Shown here: in pieces, positions 35,547 to 44,752 of the stretch
Layout: every line of letters begins with the position of its first letter
How positions within the stretch are numbered: position 1 is the stretch's first letter
DNA from: Chloroflexota bacterium
GTDB taxonomy: Bacteria; Chloroflexota; Dehalococcoidia; UBA1151; TMED-70
Length of the DNA stretch: 64,000 nt
Assembly (NCBI GenBank): GCA_002719425.1
Contig: PBHA01000010.1
Coordinates: forward strand, 124,412 to 188,411
Reading direction: 5' to 3'
The notes under the pieces: model-generated
What the model was told of the DNA's origin: nothing
Seen by the model: the letters and a program-made list of their open reading frames with translations, nothing else
The model's database searches: none
Position numbers and translations under genes: made by a program

Positions 35547-36980
35547 ATGGCAAATGAATCTAAAGAAGCATTAAAGCTAATGAAGGATAATGGATGTGAC
35601 GTTTTAGATATAAAATTCATTGACCTTCCTGGAGTTTGGCAACATGTTTCTGTTCCAATTAGTGAAGTAAATGATGGATTGTTCGCTAATGGGACAGGTT
35701 TTGATGGGTCAAGCATCAGAGGTTTCCAGTCCATTGATGAATCAGATATGTTATTGATTCCAGATCAGTCTACTGTTAAGATAGATCCTTTTGTCGATGG
35801 GCAGGTAACAGTTATTGCAGATATTAAAGATCCTGTAACTGGAGAAAAATATAATAAAGATCCAAGAAATATAGCAAAAAAAGCTGAAGAATATCTAAAG
35901 AGCACAGGTGTAGGAGATACTTCATTTTGGGGACCTGAAGTTGAATTTTTTATTTTCGATTCAGCTCAATTTGATTATGGTCCAAATTATAGTATCCACA
36001 ATGTTGATTCAGATGAGGGCATTTGGAACTCAGGAAATCCATTCATGCTAGATGGAGAAACTATCAATAAGGCACATAGGCCTAAACATAAAGGTGGTTA
36101 CTTCCCTGTCTCTCCTGTTGATACACAACAAGATATAAGAAACGAAATGATAAGAATCATGCAAGATTCTTTTGGAATTAAAGTAGAAAAACAACACCAT
36201 GAAGTTGCAACTGCTGGTCAAGGAGAAATTGATATTGTATATAATACCCTTCTTGATACTGCTGATGATGTAATGGCTTATAAATATGTGGTTAAAAATG
36301 TTGCTAAAAGACACGGTAAAGTAGCAACCTTTATGCCTAAACCTATTTTTGAAGACAACGGAACTGGAATGCATACTCACCAATCAATATGGAAAGATGG
36401 TAAACCTTTATTTGCGGGAAATGAATATGGAGGATTCTCTAAATTAGGACTTAACTACACAGGAGGGTTGATTAAGCACGGGAAAGCATTAATGGCTCTT
36501 GCAGCTCCTACAACAAACTCATACAAAAGATTAACTCCTGGATTTGAAGCTCCTACAATTTTAGCGCTTTCTGCAAGAAATAGGTCTGCTGCATGTAGAG
36601 TTCCAATGTATTTTCAAAATCCTGCTGCCAAGAGGATAGAGTTCAGATCTGCTGACCCTACCTGTAATCCATACCTTACATTCTCAGCAATGCTTTTAGC
36701 TGGTCTTGATGGTATTGAAAATGGATATGACCCTGGTGAACCTCTAGAGAATGATTTATTTGAACTTCCTTTAGAAGAACAAGCCAAGCTACCTCAGGTT
36801 CCTTCAAGCTTGGAAGAAGCTCTTACCGCTTTAGAAGAGGATCATGATTTCCTTCTTAAGGGTGGAGTATTCACTGAGGATGTCATTAAAGCTTGGATTG
36901 ACTTCAAGAGAGAGAATGATGTGGACCCAATAAGACTTAGACCTCATCCTTATGAGTTCTTCCTTTCTTTTGACGCATAG
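35547..36980 (+). CDS. glnA: Glutamine synthetase type I
   Basis: Makes glutamine from glutamate, ammonia and ATP; 477 residues. Active-site blocks are visible: G-F-D-G-S-S-I-R-G-F, G-P-E-V-E-F-F, N-G-T-G-M-H-T-H-Q-S, A-P-T-T-N-S-Y-K-R and N-R-S-A-A-C-R. The region corresponding to the adenylylation site of enteric GS (N-L-Y-D-L-P-P-E-E) reads D-L-F-E-L-P-L-E-E, with Phe405 in place of the modified Tyr. The gene looks like a GSI-beta sequence by length and C-terminus. A TAGGAG-like ribosome site precedes the ATG. Confidence 0.97.
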   Translation: MANESKEALKLMKDNGCDVLDIKFIDLPGVWQHVSVPISEVNDGLFANGTGFDGSSIRGFQSIDESDMLLIPDQSTVKIDPFVDGQVTVIADIKDPVTGEKYNKDPRNIAKKAEEYLKSTGVGDTSFWGPEVEFFIFDSAQFDYGPNYSIHNVDSDEGIWNSGNPFMLDGETINKAHRPKHKGGYFPVSPVDTQQDIRNEMIRIMQDSFGIKVEKQHHEVATAGQGEIDIVYNTLLDTADDVMAYKYVVKNVAKRHGKVATFMPKPIFEDNGTGMHTHQSIWKDGKPLFAGNEYGGFSKLGLNYTGGLIKHGKALMALAAPTTNSYKRLTPGFEAPTILALSARNRSAACRVPMYFQNPAAKRIEFRSADPTCNPYLTFSAMLLAGLDGIENGYDPGEPLENDLFELPLEEQAKLPQVPSSLEEALTALEEDHDFLLKGGVFTEDVIKAWIDFKRENDVDPIRLRPHPYEFFLSFDA

Positions 36981-36984
36981 ACTT

Positions 36985-37047
36985 AAAATTTTAGAGGCTT
37001 AGGTGGAATTAAAAAAATGACTTTAATTCGCCTAAGTCTGAAATTTT
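36985..37047. terminator. Imperfect long hairpin between convergent glnA and HAD gene
   Basis: The left arm (36985-37010) and right arm (37021-37047) are complementary over AAAATTT-x-AGA, CTTAGG and the GAATTAAA block, with small bulges. The inner loop is about 10 bases. It lies just after the glnA stop and covers the last codons of the convergent HAD gene. It could end transcription in both directions, although no classic T tract follows. Confidence 0.5.
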
Positions 37048-37716
37048 ATTCCCTGAAAAATCTTTATAGTAGTCATTTCTGTCTATAAGAATAGGAGTCA
37101 TACCAGCGTTTTTTGATCCCATATAATCAGATTCTATTTGATCTCCTACATAAACGCATTCTTCAGGATCAACATTTGCTTTATTTATGGATGAAATAAA
37201 TATTCTTTTATCAGGCTTTTCATATTTTTCATCATACGATGTTGTTATGAAATCTAATAAATTAGTTAGCTCGAGATCTGATAAGAGTTTATTGCCAGTA
37301 ATATCCATATTTGTAATTCCTGCGGACTTAATTTCTTTCGATAAAAGCCATTCCAATAAATCTCTTGTGTCATTATAGATTCTTAGAGAATATTTCTCTG
37401 AAGAAATTTCTTGCCATATCTTCCAAGATAAATCTTTACTAACATGGACATTATTTGAAAATAATATTTTATTTTCATATTCAGTAAAAAAATCTTTTTT
37501 TTCACTCAAGGACATATTTCTTAGTGGCTTTACTTTTTTTTGGGCTGCCATATATTCATCAGCAAACTTATAACCATAAGTGATCTGATTTTCTGACAAA
37601 AAAATTTTATTTTGTGCAAGAATTTTCTTTTGGATTTTTTCTTTTTCTGGATAAAAACCAGCTAGGGTTCCGTAAATATCGAAAAAGAAATATTTTTTTT
37701 TATTTAGCTTCAGCAT
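37009..37716 (-). CDS. HAD-superfamily hydrolase (haloacid dehalogenase/phosphatase-like)
   Basis: About 235 residues from the ATG at 37716. Motif I reads F-F-D-I-Y-G-T-L (Asp13; second position Tyr, as in haloacid dehalogenases). Motif II is near S-A-G-I-T-N and motif III/IV is K-P-D-K-R-I-F with Y-V-G-D-Q-I-E-S-D-Y-M-G. The D-x-Y-G-T form is compatible with a dehalogenase or a nucleotidase-type phosphatase, and I cannot decide. In-frame ATGs at 37725 and 37749 also exist. It overlaps the end of the large membrane protein gene by about 17 bases. Confidence 0.85.
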   Translation of the reverse strand: MLKLNKKKYFFFDIYGTLAGFYPEKEKIQKKILAQNKIFLSENQITYGYKFADEYMAAQKKVKPLRNMSLSEKKDFFTEYENKILFSNNVHVSKDLSWKIWQEISSEKYSLRIYNDTRDLLEWLLSKEIKSAGITNMDITGNKLLSDLELTNLLDFITTSYDEKYEKPDKRIFISSINKANVDPEECVYVGDQIESDYMGSKNAGMTPILIDRNDYYKDFSGNKISDLGELKSFF

Positions 37717-40700
37717 TGTATTCATAAATTTTATAGTTATTTTTATCATAAAGCTTAGTAATTTTATCTCCTAATTTTTCCTCTAATCTTTTAGGAAATT
37801 CTGGAAAAAAATTACTCTCTAAAGATCCATAGATAATTAATCCAACATCATAGGATTCTAAGAAATCTTCTATGTACTGATTAGAATCTGTTTTATAAAA
37901 TTCTTCAATTTGTTTCTTTCTAAGCGTTACTTGATTTTGATCTAGTGATCTCTGTTGTTTTTGATGCCAATCCCAACCTAATACACTCGGCAAACCAGTA
38001 TTAATAGAGACTCTTGATGACCATGAGTATAAATCTGTTGAGTATTCTAAAATAACTTTATTGTTTGATATATTTTTATTTATCCAATCAATTGCTTTAT
38101 ATGAGTCTGATAAGTTTAACCAATAACCTTCTTGAGAGTATTCTGCATTTAACATATATTTTGTTCCGTCTAATTCATAATAATCATTATTGAAACGATC
38201 CAAAAGTCTTGGTTTTATTGCATAAATTGGATAGGATATACCTATAAAAAAGATAAGCGTAAAAGCAGAGATAAAAATATATTTTTTATAGTTTGAGTCA
38301 ATTTCATTCAATATAAATGTAATGATAATACTCGAAGATAAATTTAAAAGAATCCATGATTGAAAATTAAACTTAAAATAAGTGTTCATTCTATTGATAT
38401 CTGTGTCAATAATCAGAAATTCTGTGAAAAGAGGTAATCCAAATCCCAAAGTCAACATAATTGATAGCCATAAAAAAAGCCTAAAATCATTTTCATAAAA
38501 CTTAAACTTCAAAAAAACTAAAAACACTAAAGAAAAGATTATTAGAAGTAAACTTAATATAGTCAAAAAATCATATAAAAATACAAAAATAATTATTAGT
38601 AATAATGTAGAAAATGTAACTATAACAAGTTGTTTTATAGAAAGCTTAAGTTTTGGATAAATTATTTGGATTCTTGATCTAAGGTTATGAAAATAAAAAG
38701 TAAGATAAATAAAAAATAAAGTTATTGGCAAAAATAATATTTGTAAAAAGGACAAAATTGGAGTTTTCCATGTAGATAGAGATAATGAAAGGTCAGGCAT
38801 TATGAAATTCAAATCAAAATTTAAAAAAAGCAATCGAGAAATTATCATATAAAAAATCAAATATATTGCAGACTTAACAATTTTGTAAGTAAGTTTATCA
38901 TTACTAGTAAAATTCAATATAAGAATTGAAGTTGAAACTATCATTATAGCTAAGGGATAATCCCATGAATTTGTAGCCTTAATTAATCCAGTCAAAAATG
39001 ACAGAAAAAATAATACAGAAAACTTTTTTATTACTATAAGTTTCGAAGAACTCTCATAATAAAATAAAAAGGAAACAGTAATAATTGAAATAATTATCGG
39101 AATACTTAATAAGTGAGCATGAAGGTCTGCAAATAAAAACGTAAAAAATGGAAACTCATTTATCTCTAATCCACCAGAAACCATGCTAACAGTTCTGGTA
39201 CTTCTCCAATAATCAAAATTATCTTGGTTTCCAAATATTATGTTAATAATTTGTATAATTGAGTCAAAATTTCCAAATATAAGTACAAATAAAATTCCAA
39301 ATATTCCAGATATCAGAGGAGTTTTAAACCAATCTATTCTTAATCCCTTAGATTTTTTATATAGATATGAAAAATTAGAAGAAAATGAAAAAATCGAAGC
39401 TGATGAAAATGCAAAAAAAGTAGGTATTGCAAGATTATATGAAATATTGGAAGGAATACCTGAAAGCTTTGAAACTAGAGCTACAAGATATTGTCCAAAA
39501 TAATAATAATTCATGCTAAAACCACTAAACCAAGGATCATGTGGAGGGAAACTTGTACTCCTAAGTATTGCATTTAGGTATGCATAATCCATCGGTTTCT
39601 CCCCTCCTCTATATGGGTGCCATAGATCAGGATTTAGATATCTAATTATCAGGAAAAAAACAAAAGTTATCAAAAATATAAACTCAATTAAGAATATTTT
39701 TTCTTTTGATTTTGAAATATAAAAAAATATTTCATCTTTATTTTTTATAAAAAGAAAGAATGATATTAGCAAAGAAATTAACAATACTGCTAATAATTCA
39801 ATAAATATAAAGTCTAAAAGTTTATTAGAAGATAAAAGCCAAATTATAAAACCAAATAAGATCAGACCAAAAAATTTATAAAATCCAAATCCAAAGTCAG
39901 GAAAGTTTAAGAATAATTTATAAAAAATAGGTAATGAAAAAAATGTAAAAATCTGGATTGTAATAAACCAAAATAAGATTTGTAATAGTAGGCTATATTC
40001 TGAAGAAAAGAATTGATCTTTGTAAGAATTTGAGCTCACTAAAGATTCATCTGATTGAACTTTTTTATAAGGATAATTTGAAGAAAAATCATAATAATTT
40101 ATATTATTAAAATCATCGAATCCAAATATTTCAAATAGTTTTTCTTGAGAATATTTTTTATCATTCCTAAGAATAATTACATTTGGATGATCGTAAACAG
40201 AAAAGCTTTCATCTGACCATCCTAAATTAATGTTAAAATTAAATTTATCCTCATAATCGGATATAATTTTGGGTTTTTCAATATCAACTCTCTCAAAATA
40301 ATTTTCTGAATAGTTAACACCAAATAAATTCATTGATTGTTTTTGATAATTAACTATATTAAATCCAAAATCTCCATTAAATACTTTTTCATAGAAAAGT
40401 TTAGATCCTGGATACCTATCTTCTAATCTTGGAATCGTTGCATAAAGCCTATTTGAATATAAAACATAATAGTCTGATTCAGATAGTTGCTGAAAAACTT
40501 TTAGAAATTTTTCAGGAGTATCAGGATTATACATTTCTAATCTTTCATGCGCCAAATTAAGACCTGATAAACGAGGGATAGACTCTTCCCAATGTTCTTG
40601 AATAATTATCTGATTTTGACTCGAATTATCACCTAACCAAATTGATGCTTTATAGGCAGGATGCTCTGTGAGATAAATTCCGTTAATGTAAGAAAAAGTA

Positions 40701-41911
40701 AAATGAACACTTGGAATCAAAAAAAGAATTAATATCAAATATCTTATTTTTCTTGAAATGATTTTTTTTGAAATATATATATCTGCTAAAAATTTGATAA
40801 AAGAAACACCAAAAAAAATTAATATAGGAATCATGGGTAAGAAATATCTTGTAAATTTCACTTGAAATGATCCATTTATCAAAAAATAAGGTATTATCCA
40901 GATAAAAACTAGGAGCCCAAATAAAGATTTATTTTTAATTGAAATAATTAAGAAATAAAAGGAACCAAGAAAACAAATGATTGAAAGAAATGGTCCTAGC
41001 CCCCACTTAAAAATTTGCAGTACAGGATAAATAAAAGATTTGGTTTCATAATACTGCCTTGTATAAGGAAAATCTAATATACCTCTTACCATCTTTGATT
41101 GTTCATTTACGTGTGATGCATAGGTAGAAAAATCTAAAAACATATATGGTTGAAAAATAAAAATAAAAATAGAAAAAGAAAAAATGAACACAATTAAATT
41201 CATAAAAAAGTTTGAGATTTTTTCTTGATTAATTTTTAGATAAAGAAAAAAAGAAACAGATATAGGTATAAGAAGAGTTATAAAAGAAAATTTAAATGCC
41301 ATACCTAGAGCAAATAAAATTGCAAGAAAAATTGACTTTTTAATTGTTAGAGCGTAAATATTTTTATAGCTAAAATATAAGATCAAAAGTGAAAAATTTG
41401 TGATAAAAATATCGGTAGTAAAGAAATGACTATTCTGAATATTTATTAATGATATTGATGCCAAAAATGAAACTAACAGGCTCCAATTTTTGTCTAGTAT
41501 AATCCTTGAAAATTTATACAAAAAAATTATAGTTATTGAATCAATTAAGGCTGAAAATATTCGGAGAGGAATTCTCAGATCATATATAGATGTATTTGAA
41601 AAAAAATTTGAAAATATACTAACTATTTTTACAAAATAAACAGGAAAGCTTCCATAGTTAAACCATTTAGGATTCAAAGTACTAATTTCAGAATTAAAAA
41701 AATCTAAACTCTTAAGAGATAAAAAGCTTATATCATATCCATGCATCATAATTGCACGCTCGTCTGGATGAAATAAATACCCAGAATCCCAGTTTATTCC
41801 AATTAACCTCAGAGAAAATCCGAAGATAAAGATTATGGACAGTATAATTTTGTTTTGGTGATCTGAAAAAATTTTATTTAATCCATCTGAAATAGATTTA
41901 GTAAGTATCAT
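37700..41911 (-). CDS. Giant membrane protein: family-39-like glycosyltransferase fused to DUF2298 domain
   Basis: A 1403-residue polytopic protein. The N-terminal part (about 1-450) looks like a dolichyl/undecaprenyl-phosphate-dependent glycosyltransferase: an early luminal loop with N-W-D-S-G-Y-L-F-H-P-D-E, then about ten helices. A soluble, probably extracytoplasmic part follows (about 450-640). The C-terminal half has the DUF2298 (Chlor_Arch_YYY) signature, including S-M-N-Y-Y-Y-F-G-Q-Y, F-A-D-L-H-A-H and W-D-Y-P-L. Such proteins occur in Chloroflexota and some archaea. It probably transfers sugar to lipid or protein outside the membrane; acceptor unknown. Confidence 0.85.
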   Translation of the reverse strand: MILTKSISDGLNKIFSDHQNKIILSIIFIFGFSLRLIGINWDSGYLFHPDERAIMMHGYDISFLSLKSLDFFNSEISTLNPKWFNYGSFPVYFVKIVSIFSNFFSNTSIYDLRIPLRIFSALIDSITIIFLYKFSRIILDKNWSLLVSFLASISLINIQNSHFFTTDIFITNFSLLILYFSYKNIYALTIKKSIFLAILFALGMAFKFSFITLLIPISVSFFLYLKINQEKISNFFMNLIVFIFSFSIFIFIFQPYMFLDFSTYASHVNEQSKMVRGILDFPYTRQYYETKSFIYPVLQIFKWGLGPFLSIICFLGSFYFLIISIKNKSLFGLLVFIWIIPYFLINGSFQVKFTRYFLPMIPILIFFGVSFIKFLADIYISKKIISRKIRYLILILFLIPSVHFTFSYINGIYLTEHPAYKASIWLGDNSSQNQIIIQEHWEESIPRLSGLNLAHERLEMYNPDTPEKFLKVFQQLSESDYYVLYSNRLYATIPRLEDRYPGSKLFYEKVFNGDFGFNIVNYQKQSMNLFGVNYSENYFERVDIEKPKIISDYEDKFNFNINLGWSDESFSVYDHPNVIILRNDKKYSQEKLFEIFGFDDFNNINYYDFSSNYPYKKVQSDESLVSSNSYKDQFFSSEYSLLLQILFWFITIQIFTFFSLPIFYKLFLNFPDFGFGFYKFFGLILFGFIIWLLSSNKLLDFIFIELLAVLLISLLISFFLFIKNKDEIFFYISKSKEKIFLIEFIFLITFVFFLIIRYLNPDLWHPYRGGEKPMDYAYLNAILRSTSFPPHDPWFSGFSMNYYYFGQYLVALVSKLSGIPSNISYNLAIPTFFAFSSASIFSFSSNFSYLYKKSKGLRIDWFKTPLISGIFGILFVLIFGNFDSIIQIINIIFGNQDNFDYWRSTRTVSMVSGGLEINEFPFFTFLFADLHAHLLSIPIIISIITVSFLFYYESSSKLIVIKKFSVLFFLSFLTGLIKATNSWDYPLAIMIVSTSILILNFTSNDKLTYKIVKSAIYLIFYMIISRLLFLNFDLNFIMPDLSLSLSTWKTPILSFLQILFLPITLFFIYLTFYFHNLRSRIQIIYPKLKLSIKQLVIVTFSTLLLIIIFVFLYDFLTILSLLLIIFSLVFLVFLKFKFYENDFRLFLWLSIMLTLGFGLPLFTEFLIIDTDINRMNTYFKFNFQSWILLNLSSSIIITFILNEIDSNYKKYIFISAFTLIFFIGISYPIYAIKPRLLDRFNNDYYELDGTKYMLNAEYSQEGYWLNLSDSYKAIDWINKNISNNKVILEYSTDLYSWSSRVSINTGLPSVLGWDWHQKQQRSLDQNQVTLRKKQIEEFYKTDSNQYIEDFLESYDVGLIIYGSLESNFFPEFPKRLEEKLGDKITKLYDKNNYKIYEYNAEAK

Positions 41912-42012
41912 GATTATTATTTTTTTACTTCTAAACTTAATAATAACGATTTATTTTTTTTTAAATTTAGTTAAAACTTGAATTAAATATCCTAAGATTG
42001 ATTTTAAAAGAT

Positions 42013-42051
42013 TTATTAAGATTCAATTATGGTAATTAATAATCTTAATAA
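42013..42051. promoter_or_regulatory. Perfect 11-bp inverted repeat spanning the XRE regulator start codon
   Basis: TTATTAAGATT (42013-42023) and AATCTTAATAA (42041-42051) are exact complements separated by 17 bases that contain the ATG at 42029. Either an autoregulatory operator for the encoded helix-turn-helix protein or an mRNA hairpin that hides the start codon would fit. Confidence 0.5.
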
Positions 42052-42427
42052 GATAAATAATTTTGAATGGAATTCTGAAACAGTTATAGCCCTTAGAGCT
42101 CATATAGGGAATTCTCAAACAAAACTCGCAAAAGAGTTGGGAGTAAGGCAACAGACTATAAGCGAATGGGAGAATGGTTTATATAAACCTAGAGGAGCTT
42201 CAAAAACTCTACTTAATCTTCTGGCAAGAACTGCAGGGTTTCCATTTCAGAACTTTCCTAAAAAACGAACACAATTATCTTTTGATAGGTTTGGGTTTGA
42301 GCTTAAAGACATAAAAAAAGATAATGAAGAAACAAGATTATCAAAGAAGAATAATTTTCAAAAAAATACTAGGAGAATTAATTCTTTAGATGAGTTTGAG
42401 AAAAGAAATAACGAGATTCCTATTTAG
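42029..42427 (+). CDS. XRE-family helix-turn-helix transcriptional regulator
   Basis: A 132-residue protein. Residues 17-70 form a Cro/CI-type HTH domain with S-Q-T-K-L-A-K-E-L-G-V and Q-Q-T-I-S-E-W-E-N-G as helices 2 and 3. The C-terminal half is basic and low in complexity, without a sensor domain. It stands before two acyl-CoA dehydrogenases and an exporter (gap 109 bases), which may be its targets. The start codon lies in a perfect inverted repeat, suggesting feedback control. Confidence 0.88.
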   Translation: MVINNLNKINNFEWNSETVIALRAHIGNSQTKLAKELGVRQQTISEWENGLYKPRGASKTLLNLLARTAGFPFQNFPKKRTQLSFDRFGFELKDIKKDNEETRLSKKNNFQKNTRRINSLDEFEKRNNEIPI

Positions 42428-42536
42428 AATTAATTAGTTCTATTTTCAACAGAATCAAAAAGTACTTGAATAGTTGCTATAAAATATCTTAAGAGTAATT
42501 ATTTATAATACAAAGAGGCAAATTTAGTAATTTATT

Positions 42537-43688
42537 ATGCTTTCTCAATCAGAAAAAAAATTCAAAAAACAAATAAATGATCTTCTAGACAAGTTTTTAC
42601 CAAAAAATTGGCAGCAATATCCTGACGAAAGAATTGATGAACACTGGAATTTATCGGTAAAAATAAAAAAAGAGCTTGCAAAAAATAAATGGATTGCACC
42701 TTCATGGCCTAAAGAGTATGGTGGTCTTGATAAAGACATATCAAATTCTATTATACTTTCTGAAACATTTGCTTATAGAATGTCTCCAGGAAATGATAGG
42801 TTTGGAGTCAGAATGATAGGACCTACAATTTTAAAACACGGTACAGATTATCAAAAAGAAAAATTTCTGAACGAGATCACAAGTGGAGAAGTACAGTGGT
42901 GTCAAGGTTATTCTGAACCAAACTCAGGATCTGATTTGGCATCTATTGTTACTAAAGGAGATTATAACGAAGAAAATGACACTATCACAATCAATGGAAT
43001 AAAAGTATGGACTACACTTGGACATAGAGCAGACCGAATGTTTATATTAGTCAGAACTTTGCCTGATAGCAATAGGCATAATGGACTTTCATTAGTTCTA
43101 ATTGATATGAAAGACCCTGGCATCAAAATAAATCCAATAAAGAATATTTCTGGATCATCTTCATTTAATGAAATTGTGCTCAATAATGTCAAAACTTCTA
43201 GTAAAAATGTTGTAGGAAAACTTCATGAGGGGTGGATGGTAGCATTGGATTTATTAAATTTTGAAAGATCAGGAATTGATTACATAGGATGGGGAGAAAG
43301 ATGCTTGGACGATATAGAGGATTATTGTAAAAAAAATTCTATTATTGAAAATGAAAGCATTATCAGCAACTTATCCTCTCTTAGAGCAAGCCTTGAATCT
43401 GCAAAAATTATGACTTATAGGGCTTTATGGATAAAAACTCAAAATGAAGAAATAAATATGGAACCTTCAATGAGTAAAATTTTAGCAACTGAAATAAATA
43501 TAAAAATCCATGATTTTGCTTTCAATCTTTTGAGTAAAAAAGTAACTATAATGGATGATTCATCTGATGCTTTTTATAAAAGAATATTAAAAAACAGACT
43601 ATTTTTTGTTTCTGGTGGCATTTTAGGAGGTACTACTGAAATACAAAAAAATATCATAGCACAGAGAGGTTTAGGGTTACCTAGATGA
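42537..43688 (+). CDS. Acyl-CoA dehydrogenase, subunit with N-terminal FAD-binding elements
   Basis: A 383-residue acyl-CoA dehydrogenase family protein. It keeps the mid-domain flavin motif G-Y-S-E-P-N-S-G-S-D-L-A (124-135) and W-T-T-L-G-H-R-A-D, and the C-terminal G-G-T-T-E-I-Q-K-N-I-I-A-Q-R-G. It lacks the R-x-x-F-G-x-x-I...Q motif expected around residues 240-270. The next gene has exactly that missing motif. The ATGA overlap with it suggests a heteromeric enzyme. Electrons would go to ETF, whose genes are at 60570-62318. Confidence 0.92.
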   Translation: MLSQSEKKFKKQINDLLDKFLPKNWQQYPDERIDEHWNLSVKIKKELAKNKWIAPSWPKEYGGLDKDISNSIILSETFAYRMSPGNDRFGVRMIGPTILKHGTDYQKEKFLNEITSGEVQWCQGYSEPNSGSDLASIVTKGDYNEENDTITINGIKVWTTLGHRADRMFILVRTLPDSNRHNGLSLVLIDMKDPGIKINPIKNISGSSSFNEIVLNNVKTSSKNVVGKLHEGWMVALDLLNFERSGIDYIGWGERCLDDIEDYCKKNSIIENESIISNLSSLRASLESAKIMTYRALWIKTQNEEINMEPSMSKILATEINIKIHDFAFNLLSKKVTIMDDSSDAFYKRILKNRLFFVSGGILGGTTEIQKNIIAQRGLGLPR

Positions 43689-44752
43689 TCAATTTTAGCT
43701 TAAATGAGTCTCAAATTATGATTCAATCAAGTTTAGAAAAAGCATTAGATGAAAACTTTGATATCAGATTACTAAACACAAATGCAGAGAAAACAGAAAG
43801 CTTAAATCATGGATGGAGAGAAATAAAAGAACTGGGATACACAGGTATCATTACCAGTGAGGATAAAGGTGGTTTTGGTTTAGATATTTTTGATTTTGGC
43901 TTAACTTTAGAGACTTGGGGTAGCAAATTATGTGAAGGTCCTTACATCGAAAATACATTAGCAATAGAAACTTTACAAAAATCATCAAATAATTTTGATC
44001 AACTTATAGTAGATCTTTCATCATCTAAAAAAATAATTACCAGTGTAATTAATGAACAAATAATTGAAAAAAACTTCCTAGAGATAACAAAAGTAGAAAA
44101 TGAGCTAGAGGTCAAAGGTGAGATTATCAATTTACCTTATTTTGATCAAGCTACAGAAATTTTATGTTTGGGATCTATAAATAAAGAAATAAAGTTCATC
44201 GTAATACCTAAGAAAAATTTTATTGAAGTTAGTAGTAGCATAACTATAACAGGACAAAAACTTTCTAAAGTTAATATCAAATGTAATGTAAATAGTGAAA
44301 GTATTATTGATTCTGAAAAAAACTTATTAGATATTTATTTTCAATTGTTTACATTATCAAAATGCTTTGAATCTGTTGGAGCCACTCATACTATTATCAA
44401 AATGACTACTGATTATATTAAATCCAGAGAACAATTCAATCAACCAATTGGAAAGTTTCAAGCTATTCAGCACATGCTAACAGACTTGTACATTTCCTAC
44501 TCAGAAATAAAAGAGTTAATCAGATATGTAGCAAAATTATCAATTGATGATAATAATTTTCAAAAGCTTGTTTCAATGTCAAAGATAAAATGTGATGAAG
44601 ATTTACCTAAAGTGGGATGGATTGCTCATCAATTACATGGTGCTATAGGATTCACATGGGATTACGGTTTACATCTACTAACAAAAAAAATATTACTTAA
44701 TAAAACCCTTAATGGAAATTCCTTTCTTCATTCAGAAAAAATAATTAATTGA
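43685..44752 (+). CDS. Acyl-CoA dehydrogenase, partner subunit
   Basis: A 355-residue acyl-CoA dehydrogenase-like protein. It carries S-R-E-Q-F-N-Q-P-I-G-K-F-Q-A-I-Q-H (247-263), the FAD-contacting Arg/Phe/Gln motif, and Q-L-H-G-A-I-G-F-T-W near the C-terminus. It lacks a recognisable S-E-P-x-x-G-S-D motif in the middle domain. With the gene before it, the pattern matches the alpha2-beta2 acyl-CoA dehydrogenases known from actinobacterial sterol side-chain degradation. It overlaps both neighbours by four bases. Confidence 0.9.
   Translation: MINFSLNESQIMIQSSLEKALDENFDIRLLNTNAEKTESLNHGWREIKELGYTGIITSEDKGGFGLDIFDFGLTLETWGSKLCEGPYIENTLAIETLQKSSNNFDQLIVDLSSSKKIITSVINEQIIEKNFLEITKVENELEVKGEIINLPYFDQATEILCLGSINKEIKFIVIPKKNFIEVSSSITITGQKLSKVNIKCNVNSESIIDSEKNLLDIYFQLFTLSKCFESVGATHTIIKMTTDYIKSREQFNQPIGKFQAIQHMLTDLYISYSEIKELIRYVAKLSIDDNNFQKLVSMSKIKCDEDLPKVGWIAHQLHGAIGFTWDYGLHLLTKKILLNKTLNGNSFLHSEKIIN

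Noticed and set aside
35473..35550. Repeated GTTTCGTA near the glnA start as a nitrogen-control site
   Set aside because: The two copies are not symmetric, one overlaps the ribosome site and start codon, and chance is likely in such short sequence.
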